The notes under the pieces were generated by a model. It had not been told where the DNA came from. It was given only the letters and a program-made list of their open reading frames with translations, and searched no databases. From JANXVY01 sp034408685 (GTDB taxonomy: Bacteria; Pseudomonadota; Alphaproteobacteria; Rhizobiales; Hyphomicrobiaceae), in assembly GCA_034408685.1 (NCBI GenBank), contig JAWXCP010000066.1, positions 11,258 to 75,257 of the forward strand: a stretch of 64,000 bases of DNA. The letters are read 5' to 3'. The position numbers were made by a program, and so were the translations under genes. The first letter of the stretch is position 1, and each line of letters starts with the position of its first letter. Shown piece by piece: positions 53,693 to 64,000 of the stretch.

Positions 53693-54568
53693 ATGGCAGC
53701 CTTGGACGAAGCCGGTTTCGGCGTTTCAAGATATCATGTTGACAATGGCTTTCGGGACCGGCTGGCGCTGGCGCTCGAGGAAGCCGAAATGATATTGCTC
53801 AAGACCTTTTCCGAACAGGTCAAAACCTCGGCCATCGCGTGTATCAACTTGTCGAGCTGCCTCAACGCGGTCGGCTTCTCACGCCGGTTCAATTTCCCGC
53901 CCGAGATCACCGAATTTACACCGAAGTTCCCGCACTCGTTCGCCGCTGTGAAGTCGAGTATTTTGGCCAGCCACCTTACCCCTTCGGTTCGCTCGGGGCT
54001 TGACGGTTTTGTCTACTATCTACGCTCCATGCGCCAAGCTCTCGACGGGCTTCTAGCGCTCGAAACCGAGCGAGGCGGCATCAGCAGCGCCGACATCGCG
54101 CTGGCGCGAGACGCAACGTATACGGCCTCGTGCTTCGCCAAGTTGATCCTCAAAGACCTGATTTCGATCGAAGGGCGCCTCGCTGACGCCTATGAGGTCG
54201 CCCACATGAGTTACCTCACCCGGTTGCTCGACGATGTCCTCGAAGGCAAAAGCCCGCTCCTCGCCAATGGGCATCTCGAACGCGCAAAGACCGAGTTCCT
54301 GGTTCGTGAGCGGCGCGTGCAAATCAACGCGGAGGCCACCGTTTCGGACCCTGTCCGGCACGAACTGGTGATCATCCAGAATATCTCACAGGGCGGCCTC
54401 GCCTTCAAAAGCTTCAGCGCCTACACGGCGGGCCAGCGGATCCGCGTTCGCCTGACCACCAGTGGGCGCGAGTTGCTCGGGCGGATCGTATGGCGCATGG
54501 GTTCACGCGCCGGCGTCACGTTTTTCTATCCACTGGAATTAGGCGACGAGCTGTTGCTTGCCGTGTGA
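53693..54568 (+). CDS. PilZ-domain protein
   Basis: 291 residues. The C-terminal 100 residues are a PilZ domain (ERRVQINAEATV, NISQGGLAFKSF, RIVWRMGSRAGVTFF), the c-di-GMP-binding fold; of the usual RxxxR motif, RR is present at the start and NISxGG matches the D/NxSxxG box. The N-terminal 200 residues are helical and unassigned, with FSRRFNFPPEITEF and a long helix. A possible RNA switch lies upstream. Confidence 0.88.
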   Translation: MAALDEAGFGVSRYHVDNGFRDRLALALEEAEMILLKTFSEQVKTSAIACINLSSCLNAVGFSRRFNFPPEITEFTPKFPHSFAAVKSSILASHLTPSVRSGLDGFVYYLRSMRQALDGLLALETERGGISSADIALARDATYTASCFAKLILKDLISIEGRLADAYEVAHMSYLTRLLDDVLEGKSPLLANGHLERAKTEFLVRERRVQINAEATVSDPVRHELVIIQNISQGGLAFKSFSAYTAGQRIRVRLTTSGRELLGRIVWRMGSRAGVTFFYPLELGDELLLAV

Positions 54569-54607
54569 GGTCTAAGCCGCGATTGCGGCAGCGGACACCA
54601 GACCGGC

Positions 54608-55135
54608 TCAGCCCGCTTCGGCCACAGCCTCATTGGTGATCTGAGCGGTAATCGCCGCCGACCCGCGCAGGGTCTGATAGACTACGCAATAGCGTTCGGT
54701 CAGCGTCAACAATTGTGCAAGCTGCTCGGGGGCTGCCGGGCTCTTCACGTCGAACGTCAGCCGGATAGCCGAAAACCCGACGGCTGCCGTCTTGTCGACG
54801 CCAAGTGTGCCGCGGAAATCAAGATCGCCTTCGGCGTTGACCGCAGCATGATCGAGCTTGACGCCGATCGCGGTCGAGACCGCCTTCAAGGTCACGCCAG
54901 CGCAGGCGACCAGCGCTTCGAGCAGCATGTCGCCGGAGCACAATTCCAGCCCGGTCCCACCGGTTGCTGGATGAAGCCCGGCGACAGCTATCGCGCGTCC
55001 GGTCTCGAGCTTGCAGGCGATCGACATCTCATCGACGACGCCTTTGGCTTTCAACGTGATCACGGCGCTGCCGGGATCGGCTTTATATTGCTCTTTGAGT
55101 GGGGCTTGGAGCCCGCGCAGCGTGACAGCGTCCAT
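54608..55135 (-). CDS. OsmC-family protein
   Basis: 175 residues from the ATG at 55135 with AGAGG upstream. OsmC fold with a reactive Cys in LELCSGDMLLEALVACAGV (second Cys), and KLDHAAVNAEGDLDFRG. OsmC/Ohr proteins reduce organic hydroperoxides. This is a single-copy gene beside an ABC importer operon on the same strand. Confidence 0.88.
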   Translation of the reverse strand: MDAVTLRGLQAPLKEQYKADPGSAVITLKAKGVVDEMSIACKLETGRAIAVAGLHPATGGTGLELCSGDMLLEALVACAGVTLKAVSTAIGVKLDHAAVNAEGDLDFRGTLGVDKTAAVGFSAIRLTFDVKSPAAPEQLAQLLTLTERYCVVYQTLRGSAAITAQITNEAVAEAG

Positions 55136-55200
55136 GGTCTGTTTCCTCTCAGTCGTCAGATGCCGTTGCGGCAATTCTTATTGTCGTTTGGCTATTGTAC

Positions 55201-55947
55201 TCAGGCTGCGTCCCGCCGGGCAAACGTCGAGCGCAAGGTCAGCAGGATCTGTCGTTTGGTCTCTTCGAACTCATGCGAAATCCGGTCACGGGGACGTGGC
55301 AGGCCGATGTCGAACACCTGCGCGATGCGGCCCGGCTGGGGGCGCATTACGACGATGCGGCTGGCCAGTACGATCGCTTCTTCGATGTCATGGGTGACGA
55401 GCACCATGGTCGGTCGCGTTTGCGCCCAAAGGTCCAAAAGCTGGTCCTGAAGCTCGGCGCGCAAGAACGCGTCGAGGGCAGAGAACGGCTCGTCCAGCAG
55501 CAAAACATGTGGCCGCTGCACGAGTGCGCGGGCGATGGCGACGCGCTGGCCCTGGCCGCCGGAGAGTTCTTTTGGCCAGCGATTGCCGTATCCGGCGAGC
55601 CCGATCTGCTTCAGCGCGTCTTCTACACGCGCCTCGCGTTCGGCTTTGGGCAGGTCCGACAGCCCGAATGCAATGTTGCCAGCCACCGTCAACCAAGGCA
55701 GCAGCCGTGGCTCCTGGAACACCAGAAACACGAACGGGTGGGGGGCGTCGATCGTTGCCCCGTCGACCTCGACATGACCTTTGGTCGGCCGATCGAGACC
55801 TGACAGCAACCGCAGCAACGTGCTCTTGCCGCAACCCGAACCGCCGACGACGGCAACGATCTCGCCGGCCTCGATGCGCAGCGAGATGTTATCAAGCGCC
55901 TGCGTACCGTTGCCATAGGTCTTACTGAGCGCGGTAACCTCGAGCAT
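55201..55947 (-). CDS. ABC transporter ATP-binding protein (sulfonate/nitrate/taurine type)
   Basis: 248 residues with Walker A GGSGCGKSTLLR, ABC signature LSGGQGQRVAIARA, and Walker B VLLLDEPFSALDAF. SsuB/TauB-type. Nine bases separate it from the permease gene, upstream on the same strand. Together with the permease and binding protein it is one importer. Confidence 0.95.
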   Translation of the reverse strand: MLEVTALSKTYGNGTQALDNISLRIEAGEIVAVVGGSGCGKSTLLRLLSGLDRPTKGHVEVDGATIDAPHPFVFLVFQEPRLLPWLTVAGNIAFGLSDLPKAEREARVEDALKQIGLAGYGNRWPKELSGGQGQRVAIARALVQRPHVLLLDEPFSALDAFLRAELQDQLLDLWAQTRPTMVLVTHDIEEAIVLASRIVVMRPQPGRIAQVFDIGLPRPRDRISHEFEETKRQILLTLRSTFARRDAA

Positions 55948-55956
55948 GGCAGCGCC

Positions 55957-56901
55957 TCAATTTGCGTTGGTTTGGGTGTCCTGCCAGCGCAGGAACGGAG
56001 CCGTTACCCTGGCCAACAGGCTGTCGGACAGTTTGCCGAGCACGGCAAAGACCAGAATTGCAGCCACGATCTGCGCGGGCTTACCGACCTGCTGACCGTC
56101 GACGAGGAGGTAGCCGAGGCCTTCGGACGCGCCCATGAACTCGGCCGCGACGACAAACATCCAGCCGAGACCGAGCCCGCCGCGCAGGGCCAACACATAG
56201 GCCGGCAGGATCGCTGGCAACAACACCCGCCGCACGAGATCGATTGACGAAAGCCGGAACATGCGTCCGACTTCGACGATCTTGCGATCGACAGCCAGGA
56301 TCGCGCCGAGCACGCCGAGATAGATGGGGAAGAACACCCCGACCGCGATCAGGGTGACTTTCGAGGCTTCGAAGATGCCCAGCCACAGGATGAACAGCGG
56401 CACCCAGGCGATCGAGGGAACAGCGCGCAGACCCTGTAACGAGGGATCAAGCAGTTGGCGGGTGAGCGTCGAATAGCCAGCCAGCGCACCGATCAGCGTC
56501 GCAGCCAACGTGCCGAGCAGGAAACCGGCGGCGACCCGCCAGCTCGTTACGGCGATGTGCCGCCACAGCTCACCAGACGCTGCAAGCTCGGACAGAACTT
56601 CGAATATCTTCGTTGGTGGTGGCACGAGGCGGCCGTTGGCGTAACCGCCAGCGACCGCCAGTTCCCACAAGATACCGATGGCGACCGGCAGCACGAGGCC
56701 GACCCACCAAGCGCTAATCCACGAGCCATTGGTTGACGGGCCACTCATCAACGAGCCACCGATAGCCTGGCCACTTGCGACCTTATGTTCGGACGCAGCC
56801 GCAGTTACGCGAGCCAATGGGCGCGGCGCGCTGCCGTGGGATGGGTTCGCCTCGACGGGTCTCGCCGGTTGTTCGATGCTCATCGTATTGACAGTGCTCA
56901 T
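55957..56901 (-). CDS. ABC transporter permease (SsuC-like)
   Basis: 314 residues. The N-terminal 65 residues are hydrophilic and Ala/Ser/Pro-rich; about six helices follow with the cytoplasmic EAA-type loop EVGRMFRLSSIDLVRRVLLP. SsuC/TauC-type. Second gene of the importer operon. An ATG six codons in (56883) is also possible. Confidence 0.93.
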   Translation of the reverse strand: MSTVNTMSIEQPARPVEANPSHGSAPRPLARVTAAASEHKVASGQAIGGSLMSGPSTNGSWISAWWVGLVLPVAIGILWELAVAGGYANGRLVPPPTKIFEVLSELAASGELWRHIAVTSWRVAAGFLLGTLAATLIGALAGYSTLTRQLLDPSLQGLRAVPSIAWVPLFILWLGIFEASKVTLIAVGVFFPIYLGVLGAILAVDRKIVEVGRMFRLSSIDLVRRVLLPAILPAYVLALRGGLGLGWMFVVAAEFMGASEGLGYLLVDGQQVGKPAQIVAAILVFAVLGKLSDSLLARVTAPFLRWQDTQTNAN

Positions 56902-56988
56902 GGCCTGCTTTCGATCGCTTGAGAGTGGCTATCCGAACCTACGGCACTGTGGAAGGGTCTTGCCCTTCCCACTGGCGGTCCGCGACAC

Positions 56989-57972
56989 CTACTTGGTTGC
57001 GACGAGAAAGCTGCTATCAATGAGGTCACCGACCGTCTTCTTGACGTCGACGTCGGGTTTGATCACGCCAGCTTGTTGAAGCGCTAATCCCGCTGCGAGG
57101 ATTGAGGCCGACTGGTCGGCACCGATCGCCGAATGCGTCAGCTCCGTGCGCTCGCCGAGCTGCTTAGCAATGACGGCGTCTGGTAGTTTCGTTACCGCGA
57201 CGAGGTAACCCTTCACCTTGTCCGGGTTGGCCAGCGACCACGTGCGTGCCGCCTCGTAGGCCTTGAGCACACGCTTGACGGTATCTGGGTTCTTGACGGC
57301 GAACTCCTCGCGGACGTTGAGCACGCCCCAGGTGTTGGCGTCCTTGTTGCGATAGATCAGCACCGCTTTGTCCTCGACCTCGGCCGAGGCCATGATCGGG
57401 TCGAGACCCGCCCAAGCGTCGACGTCGCCGCGCAACAGGGCAGCCTTTCCGTCGGCGTGCTGGAGCAGGACCAGCGTGATATCCTTCTCCGTCAGCCCGA
57501 CGCCTTGCAGGGCGCGAACAAGGAAAATGTGAGGATCAGTGCCGCGGGTGGCGGCAACGCGCTTACCCTTAAGGTCGGCGACCTTGGTGATTGCGGTGTC
57601 TGCCCGGGTGACCAGCGCCGTCCATTCTGGACGCGAGTACACGTAAACCGACTTGATCGGGTTGCCGTTGATCCGGCCAATCAGCGCAGCAGCACCCGCC
57701 GTCGAGCCGAATTCGATCGCACCCGCGTTGAGGAACTCGAGCGCCTTGTTGGAGCCAGCCGACTGGACCCAGGTGATCTTGACGCCGTCTGCGGCGAATT
57801 CCTTTTCGAGCAGCCCCTGCTCCTTCAGCACCAAGGAGACCGGGTTGTAGGTCGCCCAGTCGATGCGGATGTCCTTGACTTGTGCGGCGGCAGCAGACGC
57901 TGCGGCGGCAAGCGCGACGAACGCGAGCGATCCAACTTTGACAAGTGTCGAGACATGCGACGTGAGTGACAT
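56989..57972 (-). CDS. ABC transporter substrate-binding protein (SsuA-like)
   Basis: 327 residues from the ATG at 57972 (GAGGAC upstream). Signal peptide with cleavage near AAAAQV, then the two-lobed periplasmic binding fold: DWATYNPVSLVLKEQGLL, EFGSTAGAAALIGRINGN and GKRVAATRGTDPH. Aliphatic-sulfonate type binding protein. Substrate specificity is inferred only from the family. The window also has a sulfur-oxidation island, but no link is shown. Confidence 0.92.
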   Translation of the reverse strand: MSLTSHVSTLVKVGSLAFVALAAAASAAAAQVKDIRIDWATYNPVSLVLKEQGLLEKEFAADGVKITWVQSAGSNKALEFLNAGAIEFGSTAGAAALIGRINGNPIKSVYVYSRPEWTALVTRADTAITKVADLKGKRVAATRGTDPHIFLVRALQGVGLTEKDITLVLLQHADGKAALLRGDVDAWAGLDPIMASAEVEDKAVLIYRNKDANTWGVLNVREEFAVKNPDTVKRVLKAYEAARTWSLANPDKVKGYLVAVTKLPDAVIAKQLGERTELTHSAIGADQSASILAAGLALQQAGVIKPDVDVKKTVGDLIDSSFLVATK

Positions 57973-58113
57973 TTGAGTTCCGTCCTCTGCTGATCGGCAC
58001 ACCCGCCTACCGGGTCGACCAGCACGAGCAAACGAATTTATCATGCTTTGCATTGCAGAGATCACTGAATACCTGGAGCGGGCCGTCCAGGGACGCGAGT
58101 TCCGGGTTGCCTA

Positions 58114-58140
58114 TTTTGGGCGGCCAACTTTTGGGCGGCC
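58114..58140. repeat. 15-bp tandem duplication
   Basis: TTTTGGGCGGCC occurs at 58114 and 58129 with a 15-base period, between the binding-protein gene and tRNA-Asn. Confidence 0.8.
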
Positions 58141-58175
58141 GAGCCGACTGCCGCCGTGACTGGGCAGTGGAGAAG

Positions 58176-58250
<75 letters not shown>

Positions 58251-58399
58251 ATACCTGGGGCGCTGGCGCATGCCCCAACTACGGAAGGCGGTCGCTTAAA
58301 CCAAATCATTGCCGATGGCCAGCCCCTCGGCAGCGCAAAACCCCGATGGGGAACGCCCTGCGACATCGAGCGCGCTGCCAGCCGATCAACGGCCCCTGC

Positions 58400-59815
<1,416 letters not shown>

Positions 59816-59933
59816 GGGGATACCGTGGGAGTGGCGAATGGGGAGTGGAAAGTTGAATTTGGCTCGAATGGGCACGACTGTTTCATGGGCAATCCAAACT
59901 CCCTATTCCCCACTCCCAATTCCCTCACGTGCT

Positions 59934-60311
59934 TCACTTTTCTTTCTTCTTATACATCGCGAGCATCCGCGACGTGACGAGAAAGCCGCCGAAGATGTTG
60001 ATAGAGGCCATAATCAGAGCAAGGAAGCCGAAGAGCTTGGCCAAGGTGCTGCCGTCCTTCAGCCCGGACACCCCGCACGCCAGAAGCGCGCCGACGACGA
60101 TCACCGAGGAGATCGCGTTGGTCACGGCCATCAGCGGCGTATGAAGCGCGGGCGTCACGCTCCACACCACATAGTAGCCAACGAAGATCGCCATCGCGAA
60201 CACCATCAGCCGGTAGATTCCCGGGTCGACCGCCGCGCCGATACCTTCGGCGGCGAGGGCTGGCGTTACGACGGCGAGGCAGAGCAGTGAGGCCAGAATG
60301 GTGCGCAGCAT
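59934..60311 (-). CDS. NAD(P) transhydrogenase subunit alpha part 2 (membrane)
   Basis: 125 residues with a cleavable-looking leader and three to four membrane helices (YRLMVFAMAIFVGYYVVW; TPLMAVTNAISSVIVVGA). It corresponds to the membrane segment that is fused to the C terminus of PntA in E. coli; alphaproteobacteria often encode it apart. It lies between pntA1 and pntB. Confidence 0.95.
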   Translation of the reverse strand: MLRTILASLLCLAVVTPALAAEGIGAAVDPGIYRLMVFAMAIFVGYYVVWSVTPALHTPLMAVTNAISSVIVVGALLACGVSGLKDGSTLAKLFGFLALIMASINIFGGFLVTSRMLAMYKKKEK

Positions 60312-60353
60312 TGTCGATGTCTCCGGGCGCCGAACTTCAAGATGGGGGGATGC

Positions 60354-61496
60354 TCACGCCGCTTTGGCGGGAGCATAGATCGCATGAACCAGCGCGCCGT
60401 CCTTGGCGAGCAACGTGCCTTTGATGATCTCGTCGTCCCAGTTGATTTTGATCTGCTTTTCTTTCTTGTCGATCAGCAGTTCGAGGAACGCATAAAGGTT
60501 CTTGGCGTAAAGGCTCGACGCGTTGACGGGGATCATGCCAGCGACGTTGAGCAATCCATAAACCCGCACGCCGTTGTGGTCGACGATCTCGCCGGGTTTG
60601 GTCAGCTCGCAATTGCCGCCACGTTCGGCGGCAAGGTCGATGATCACAGCGCCGGGCTTCATGCTTTCGACCATCGCCCGCGTGACCAACCGGGGGGCCG
60701 GACGACCGGGAATCAACGCCGTCGTGATCACGATATCCTGATTCTTTATGTGGGCGGCCGTAAGCTCGTCCTGCTTGGCTTTGTAGGCATCCGACATCGG
60801 CTTGGCGTAGCCCGTTGCCGTCTGGGCCTGCTTGAATTCGTCATCCTCGACCGCGATGAATTTCGCACCCAGCGAGGCAACCTGCTCTTTGGCCGCCGGC
60901 CGCACGTCATTTGCCGACACTTGTGCGCCGAGACGACGCGCCGTCGCGATGGCCTGCAGACCGGCGACGCCAGCACCCATAATGAAGCACTTTGCCGCCG
61001 GCACCGTCCCGGCCGCGGTCATCATCATCGGCATCGCCTGCTCGAACAGCGCGGCGGCGTCGACGACGGCTTTATATCCAGCGAGGTTTGCTTGAGACGA
61101 CAGCACGTCCATCGACTGGGCACGCGTGATGCGCGGCATCAGCTCCATCGAGAATACCGTGGCGTTGGTGGTGGCCATGGCCTCGAGCGCGGCGCGGTCG
61201 CCGTAGGGGTCGACCATGCCAACGACCATCGCTCCGGGCTTCAGCGCTGCGATCTCAGCCGCATCCGGGCGGCGCACCTTGAGCAGGATGTCGGCGCCAG
61301 CCAACGCTTCTGCCGCCGTTGGAACGATCTGCGCGCCTTGGGCTGTGAACTGCGCGTCGGAGAATCGCGATCGGCCACCAGCACCAGCTTCGATGCGCAC
61401 GGTGGCGCCGAGTGCCACGAGCTTCTTGACGGTTTCGGGAGACGCCGCGAAGCGGGGCTCTTCGCTGTGTTCCGCTGTGACCGCGATGGTGACCAT
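60354..61496 (-). CDS. pntA: NAD(P) transhydrogenase subunit alpha part 1
   Basis: 380 residues from the ATG at 61496 (AAGG upstream). NAD-binding domain I: RVAASPETVKKLVALG-like opening (here RFAASPETVKKL), then GAGVAGLQAIATARRLGAQV and the mobile loop region. The frame is open about 110 codons further upstream through a minisatellite, but that part is not conserved. First of the three pnt genes. Confidence 0.96.
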   Translation of the reverse strand: MVTIAVTAEHSEEPRFAASPETVKKLVALGATVRIEAGAGGRSRFSDAQFTAQGAQIVPTAAEALAGADILLKVRRPDAAEIAALKPGAMVVGMVDPYGDRAALEAMATTNATVFSMELMPRITRAQSMDVLSSQANLAGYKAVVDAAALFEQAMPMMMTAAGTVPAAKCFIMGAGVAGLQAIATARRLGAQVSANDVRPAAKEQVASLGAKFIAVEDDEFKQAQTATGYAKPMSDAYKAKQDELTAAHIKNQDIVITTALIPGRPAPRLVTRAMVESMKPGAVIIDLAAERGGNCELTKPGEIVDHNGVRVYGLLNVAGMIPVNASSLYAKNLYAFLELLIDKKEKQIKINWDDEIIKGTLLAKDGALVHAIYAPAKAA

Positions 61497-61800
61497 GGTG
61501 CTGCCTTGTTCGGGGGACGGACGACATTCAGACTGAGCTTTATGGCCCGGGTTTAACGGCACGGGTTCAGCGGCATGTGGCCGAAGTTCCCGGTCGACGG
61601 CTTGGGCTCGACGGCTTGTGATGTCATAAACCGCAGGACGGCCTGTCCTGCAAGGTATCGGGCTGCAAGGTGTCGGGCTGCAAGGTGTTGGGCTGCAAGG
61701 TTTCGGGCTGCAAGGTGTTGGGCTGCAAGGTATCGGGAGAACCGTTCCCACAACGACCGAGCACGGCACGGCCTTCAGCACGGTTATGCCTTCGGGCTGG
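61497..61800. other. Spacer between pntA and oxidase subunit IV gene, with minisatellite
   Basis: 304 bases without a supported gene. It holds the pntA ribosome site near its left end and a 15-bp tandem array at 61651-61738. No other structure was recognised. Confidence 0.7.
61651..61738. repeat. 15-bp tandem array, almost six copies
   Basis: Units of CAAGGTNTNGGGCTG at 61651, 61666, 61681, 61696, 61711 and a partial at 61726, differing only at one or two positions. The period is a multiple of three and, on the pntA strand, the array reads as Pro-Cys-Ser-Pro repeats in the open frame upstream of pntA. Confidence 0.95.
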
Positions 61801-61953
61801 TTAAGCCTTCGGAACGAGGAACACGTACATCGCAACCATCAAAAGCACGAGGAACACGACCGCGAACTGCGCCAGCCTCAAGAACCCTTTGTAGGTCGTG
61901 ACGTGCTCCCGGTAATCCATATCCGGATGACCCTTTGACGTATCGAGATCCAT
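61801..61953 (-). CDS. aa3-type cytochrome c oxidase subunit IV
   Basis: 50 residues from the ATG at 61953 (AGGGGA nine bases upstream): a short polar N terminus, the family box MDYREHVTTYKGF and one membrane helix (AQFAVVFLVLLMVAMYVFLV). A small accessory subunit of the alphaproteobacterial oxidase. It precedes pntA on the same strand. The other oxidase genes are not here. Confidence 0.92.
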   Translation of the reverse strand: MDLDTSKGHPDMDYREHVTTYKGFLRLAQFAVVFLVLLMVAMYVFLVPKA

Positions 61954-62218
61954 GTCGCGCATTCCCCTGTCTGAACGGCCGCGCTGAAGACATCTGGCGC
62001 GCTGGCGTTTTGTTGCCTGAACGGCCGTACATCTGCCACATCCTCGCCACAAGGCAAGATGCCAAAATCAGCGCGTTTCGCCCCATGTCGACGGTCGGCG
62101 CTTCAGCGCGGCTGGCCGCGTTGACGGGTCCAGCTTAGCTCCCTACACCGAATTCAAGCGCGATGCCGCCGGTCTGAGGCCGGTTCGCTCGACCCATTGC
62201 CGTCTTGGATACCCGCTG

Positions 62219-63895
62219 ATGACCGTGATGCTCGACCCTACGCTTGCGCCGTCTTTGCCCGAGGCTCGTTCCTGGCCATTCGAGGAGGCGCGGCGTCTGA
62301 TCAAGCGGCTGGAGAGGCTGGCGCGTCCCTCCGGGACGCCCGTTATATTCGAGACCGGATACGGCCCGTCGGGGCTGCCGCACATCGGCACGTTTGGAGA
62401 GGTTGCCCGTACGACGATGGTGCGCCAAGCCTTCGAAGCTTTGACCGCAGGTACCGTCCCGACCCGGCTTGTCGCATTCTCCGACGACATGGACGGCCTG
62501 CGCAAAGTGCCAACCAACCTGCCAAACCAGGACCTGTTGGCGGGCTTTCTCGACCGTCCCCTTTCGCGCGTGCCCGACCCGTTCGGCACGCACGAAAGCT
62601 TTGCCCATCACAACAACGCCCGGCTGCGGGCCTTCCTCGACCGGTTCGGCTTCGAGTACGAGTTCGTATCGGCGACCGAGGCCTATGCCAGTGGCCAGTT
62701 CGACGAAACGCTGCTGCGGATGCTCGCCGTGTACGACAAGGTGATGGAGATCATCCTGCCGACGCTTGGCCCCGAGCGTCAGGCGACCTATTCGCCGTTC
62801 TTGCCCGTTTGTCCGCGCACCGGCCGCGTACTGCAGGTGCCGATGATCGAGCGTAACGCCAAGGCCGGCACGGTGGTCTACGCCGACCCGGAGACGGGCG
62901 AAAAGATCGAGACGACGGTCACCGGCGGGGCGGTCAAGTGCCAGTGGAAGGCAGACTGGGCTATGCGCTGGACGGCGCTCGGCGTCGATTACGAGATGGC
63001 GGGCAAGGACCTGATCGACAGCGTCACGCTATCGTCCAAGATCTGCAAGGCGCTCGGCGGCACCCCGCCCGAGGGTTTCAACTACGAACTGTTCCTCGAC
63101 GAGAGCGGCGCGAAGATTTCCAAGTCGAAGGGCAATGGCCTCGAAGTCGACGAGTGGCTGACTTACGGCACGCCTGAGAGCCTCGCGCTCTACATGTATG
63201 AGAAGCCCAAGACCGCCAAGCGGCTGCATTTCGACATGATCCCGCAAAAGGTCGACGAGTATTTCAAGTTCATCGAGGCATTCGGCCGCCAGGGACCCAA
63301 GGACCGGCTCGACAACCCCGTTTGGCATATTCACGCTGGCGCGCCGCCGACCGTCTCGCTTCCCGTGACATTCGCGCTGTTGCTGAACCTCGTGTCGGCG
63401 TCGAACGCGTCCGACAAGGCCACCATGTGGGGCTTCATCCGCCGCGTCGCCCCCGACGCAAGCCCCGCAACGCACCCCGTCCTCGATCAGTTGGCGGGCT
63501 ACGCCATCCGCTATTTCAACGACCGCCAGTCGAAGCTGAAAGTGTTCCGCGCGCCCGACGAGGTCGAGGTCGCCGCACTGACCGCGCTGTCGGATGCGCT
63601 TACCACGGCCCCGGCGGGTGCCAAGGCCGAGGAGCTGCAATCGATCGTCTACGACATCGGCCGCAGCGTACCGCGCTATCAAGACCTCAACGCCAAGGGC
63701 GCGACTCCGGAGCGTCCAGGTGTGTCGAACGCCTGGTTCACCGCGATCTACGAAGTGCTGTTTGGCGAAAGCCGTGGCCCCAGATTCGGCTCGTTCGTCG
63801 AGATGTATGGCGTCGAGGGCACCCGCGTGCTGATTGCCCGGGGTGTGAAGGGGGAGTTGGTGGCGCACCCCGAGCATGACCCCGCCGCACCGTGA
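62219..63895 (+). CDS. lysS: Class I lysyl-tRNA synthetase
   Basis: 558 residues. A Rossmann-fold class I enzyme, recognised by PSGLPHIGTFGE (HIGH-type) and KISKSKGNG (KMSKS-type); class II LysRS has neither. Class I LysRS is found in archaea, spirochaetes and many alphaproteobacteria. A class-I C-terminal helical domain follows. The start is at ATG 62219; a second ATG lies four codons in. Confidence 0.96.
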   Translation: MTVMLDPTLAPSLPEARSWPFEEARRLIKRLERLARPSGTPVIFETGYGPSGLPHIGTFGEVARTTMVRQAFEALTAGTVPTRLVAFSDDMDGLRKVPTNLPNQDLLAGFLDRPLSRVPDPFGTHESFAHHNNARLRAFLDRFGFEYEFVSATEAYASGQFDETLLRMLAVYDKVMEIILPTLGPERQATYSPFLPVCPRTGRVLQVPMIERNAKAGTVVYADPETGEKIETTVTGGAVKCQWKADWAMRWTALGVDYEMAGKDLIDSVTLSSKICKALGGTPPEGFNYELFLDESGAKISKSKGNGLEVDEWLTYGTPESLALYMYEKPKTAKRLHFDMIPQKVDEYFKFIEAFGRQGPKDRLDNPVWHIHAGAPPTVSLPVTFALLLNLVSASNASDKATMWGFIRRVAPDASPATHPVLDQLAGYAIRYFNDRQSKLKVFRAPDEVEVAALTALSDALTTAPAGAKAEELQSIVYDIGRSVPRYQDLNAKGATPERPGVSNAWFTAIYEVLFGESRGPRFGSFVEMYGVEGTRVLIARGVKGELVAHPEHDPAAP

Positions 63896-63925
63896 CGCTT
63901 ACGCAGGGGAATCGCATGAACGAAT

Positions 63926-64000
63926 TTAAGCGGTGCCGGTGATGAGGCTGGCAAGGTAGGCGTCGTCCCAGGCGGCGAGGCGGCGCTTGGCGCGCATCGA
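63926..64000 (-). CDS. 3' end of an unidentified gene (truncated by window edge)
   Basis: On the minus strand the frame ending at a TAA at 63926-63928 is open to the window edge and encodes a C terminus RRLAAWDDAYLASLITG. It faces the LysRS gene convergently. Too short to assign; only the open frame and the plausible codon use support it. Confidence 0.35.
   Translation of the reverse strand, partial: SMRAKRRLAAWDDAYLASLITGTA

Noticed and set aside
60342..61556. A 400-codon plus-strand frame opposite pntA
   Set aside because: Antisense shadow of pntA with His/Arg-rich low-complexity product.
61651..61738. CRISPR array
   Set aside because: Units are directly adjacent with no unique spacers, so it is a tandem minisatellite. 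The same holds for the array at 14080.
61497..61835. N-terminal extension of PntA with Pro-Cys-Ser-Pro repeats
   Set aside because: The frame is open but the conserved protein starts at 61496 with a good ribosome site; repeats look like non-coding minisatellite DNA.

Overview
The window is GC-rich, densely coded DNA from an alphaproteobacterium, most likely of the order Hyphomicrobiales. The markers are the ALAS-type haem pathway (hemA), a class I lysyl-tRNA synthetase, a split alpha subunit of transhydrogenase next to an aa3-type oxidase subunit IV, a Lys/Ala-rich histone-H1-like peptide, an NrdR-RibD-RibE-RibB-RibH-NusB-ThiL chain, and a complete Sox cluster with SoxCD. Both ends cut through genes.

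Layout. 1-8.8 kb is mostly housekeeping: the tail of a WD40/TPR protein, gatB, a Uma2 nuclease, lipB, two small minus-strand genes, a LysR regulator, and a biotin-dependent carboxylase alpha subunit with an ABM-domain partner. 8.9-10.4 kb holds an L,D-transpeptidase. 10.6-27.6 kb is a sulfur-oxidation island. One arm runs leftwards (soxY, soxZ, soxB, soxC, soxD, a small cytochrome c, fccB, an MBL hydrolase, a rhodanese). The other runs rightwards (soxA, soxX, soxS, soxR, soxT-like YeeE, a Crp-type regulator, a DUF2892 protein, a split YeeE/YedE pair, a DUF3365 haem protein, a SulP permease). The two arms diverge from an AT-rich spacer near 19.2 kb. 27.7-31.8 kb carries a divergent pair: a caspase-FGE fusion and a multi-span membrane protein with a SLATT-like core. 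31.9-34.5 kb is a TPP-riboswitch operon (YjbR-like protein, thiC). 34.6-44.5 kb is mixed: tRNA-Phe, a DUF815 ATPase, an SbtA-like transporter with a divergent LysR, a PhyH dioxygenase, a zincin, a LysE exporter, hemA, glyA, a hicB with a broken hicA, and a DUF817 protein. 44.8-50.5 kb is the nrdR/riboflavin/nusB/thiL run. 50.8-58 kb has a second L,D-transpeptidase, a secreted unknown, a PilZ protein, an OsmC protein and a sulfonate-type ABC importer. The end has tRNA-Asn, the pnt genes, oxidase subunit IV and lysyl-tRNA synthetase.

How the genes work together. The Sox island should oxidise thiosulfate fully to sulfate in the periplasm. SoxAX loads sulfur on SoxYZ, SoxB releases sulfate, SoxCD removes six electrons, and FccB with its cytochrome handles sulfide. 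SoxR carries the two cysteines of persulfide sensors. YeeE-type channels and SulP would move sulfur species across the inner membrane.

The most unusual items are the caspase-FGE / SLATT-like divergent pair, a YjbR-family gene placed directly behind a TPP riboswitch ahead of thiC, a hicA toxin gene with a single in-frame stop beside an intact hicB, and repeated short tandem duplications (12-21 bp units) at gene ends, in spacers and in linkers throughout the window. All calls come from reading the sequence; no database search was run.
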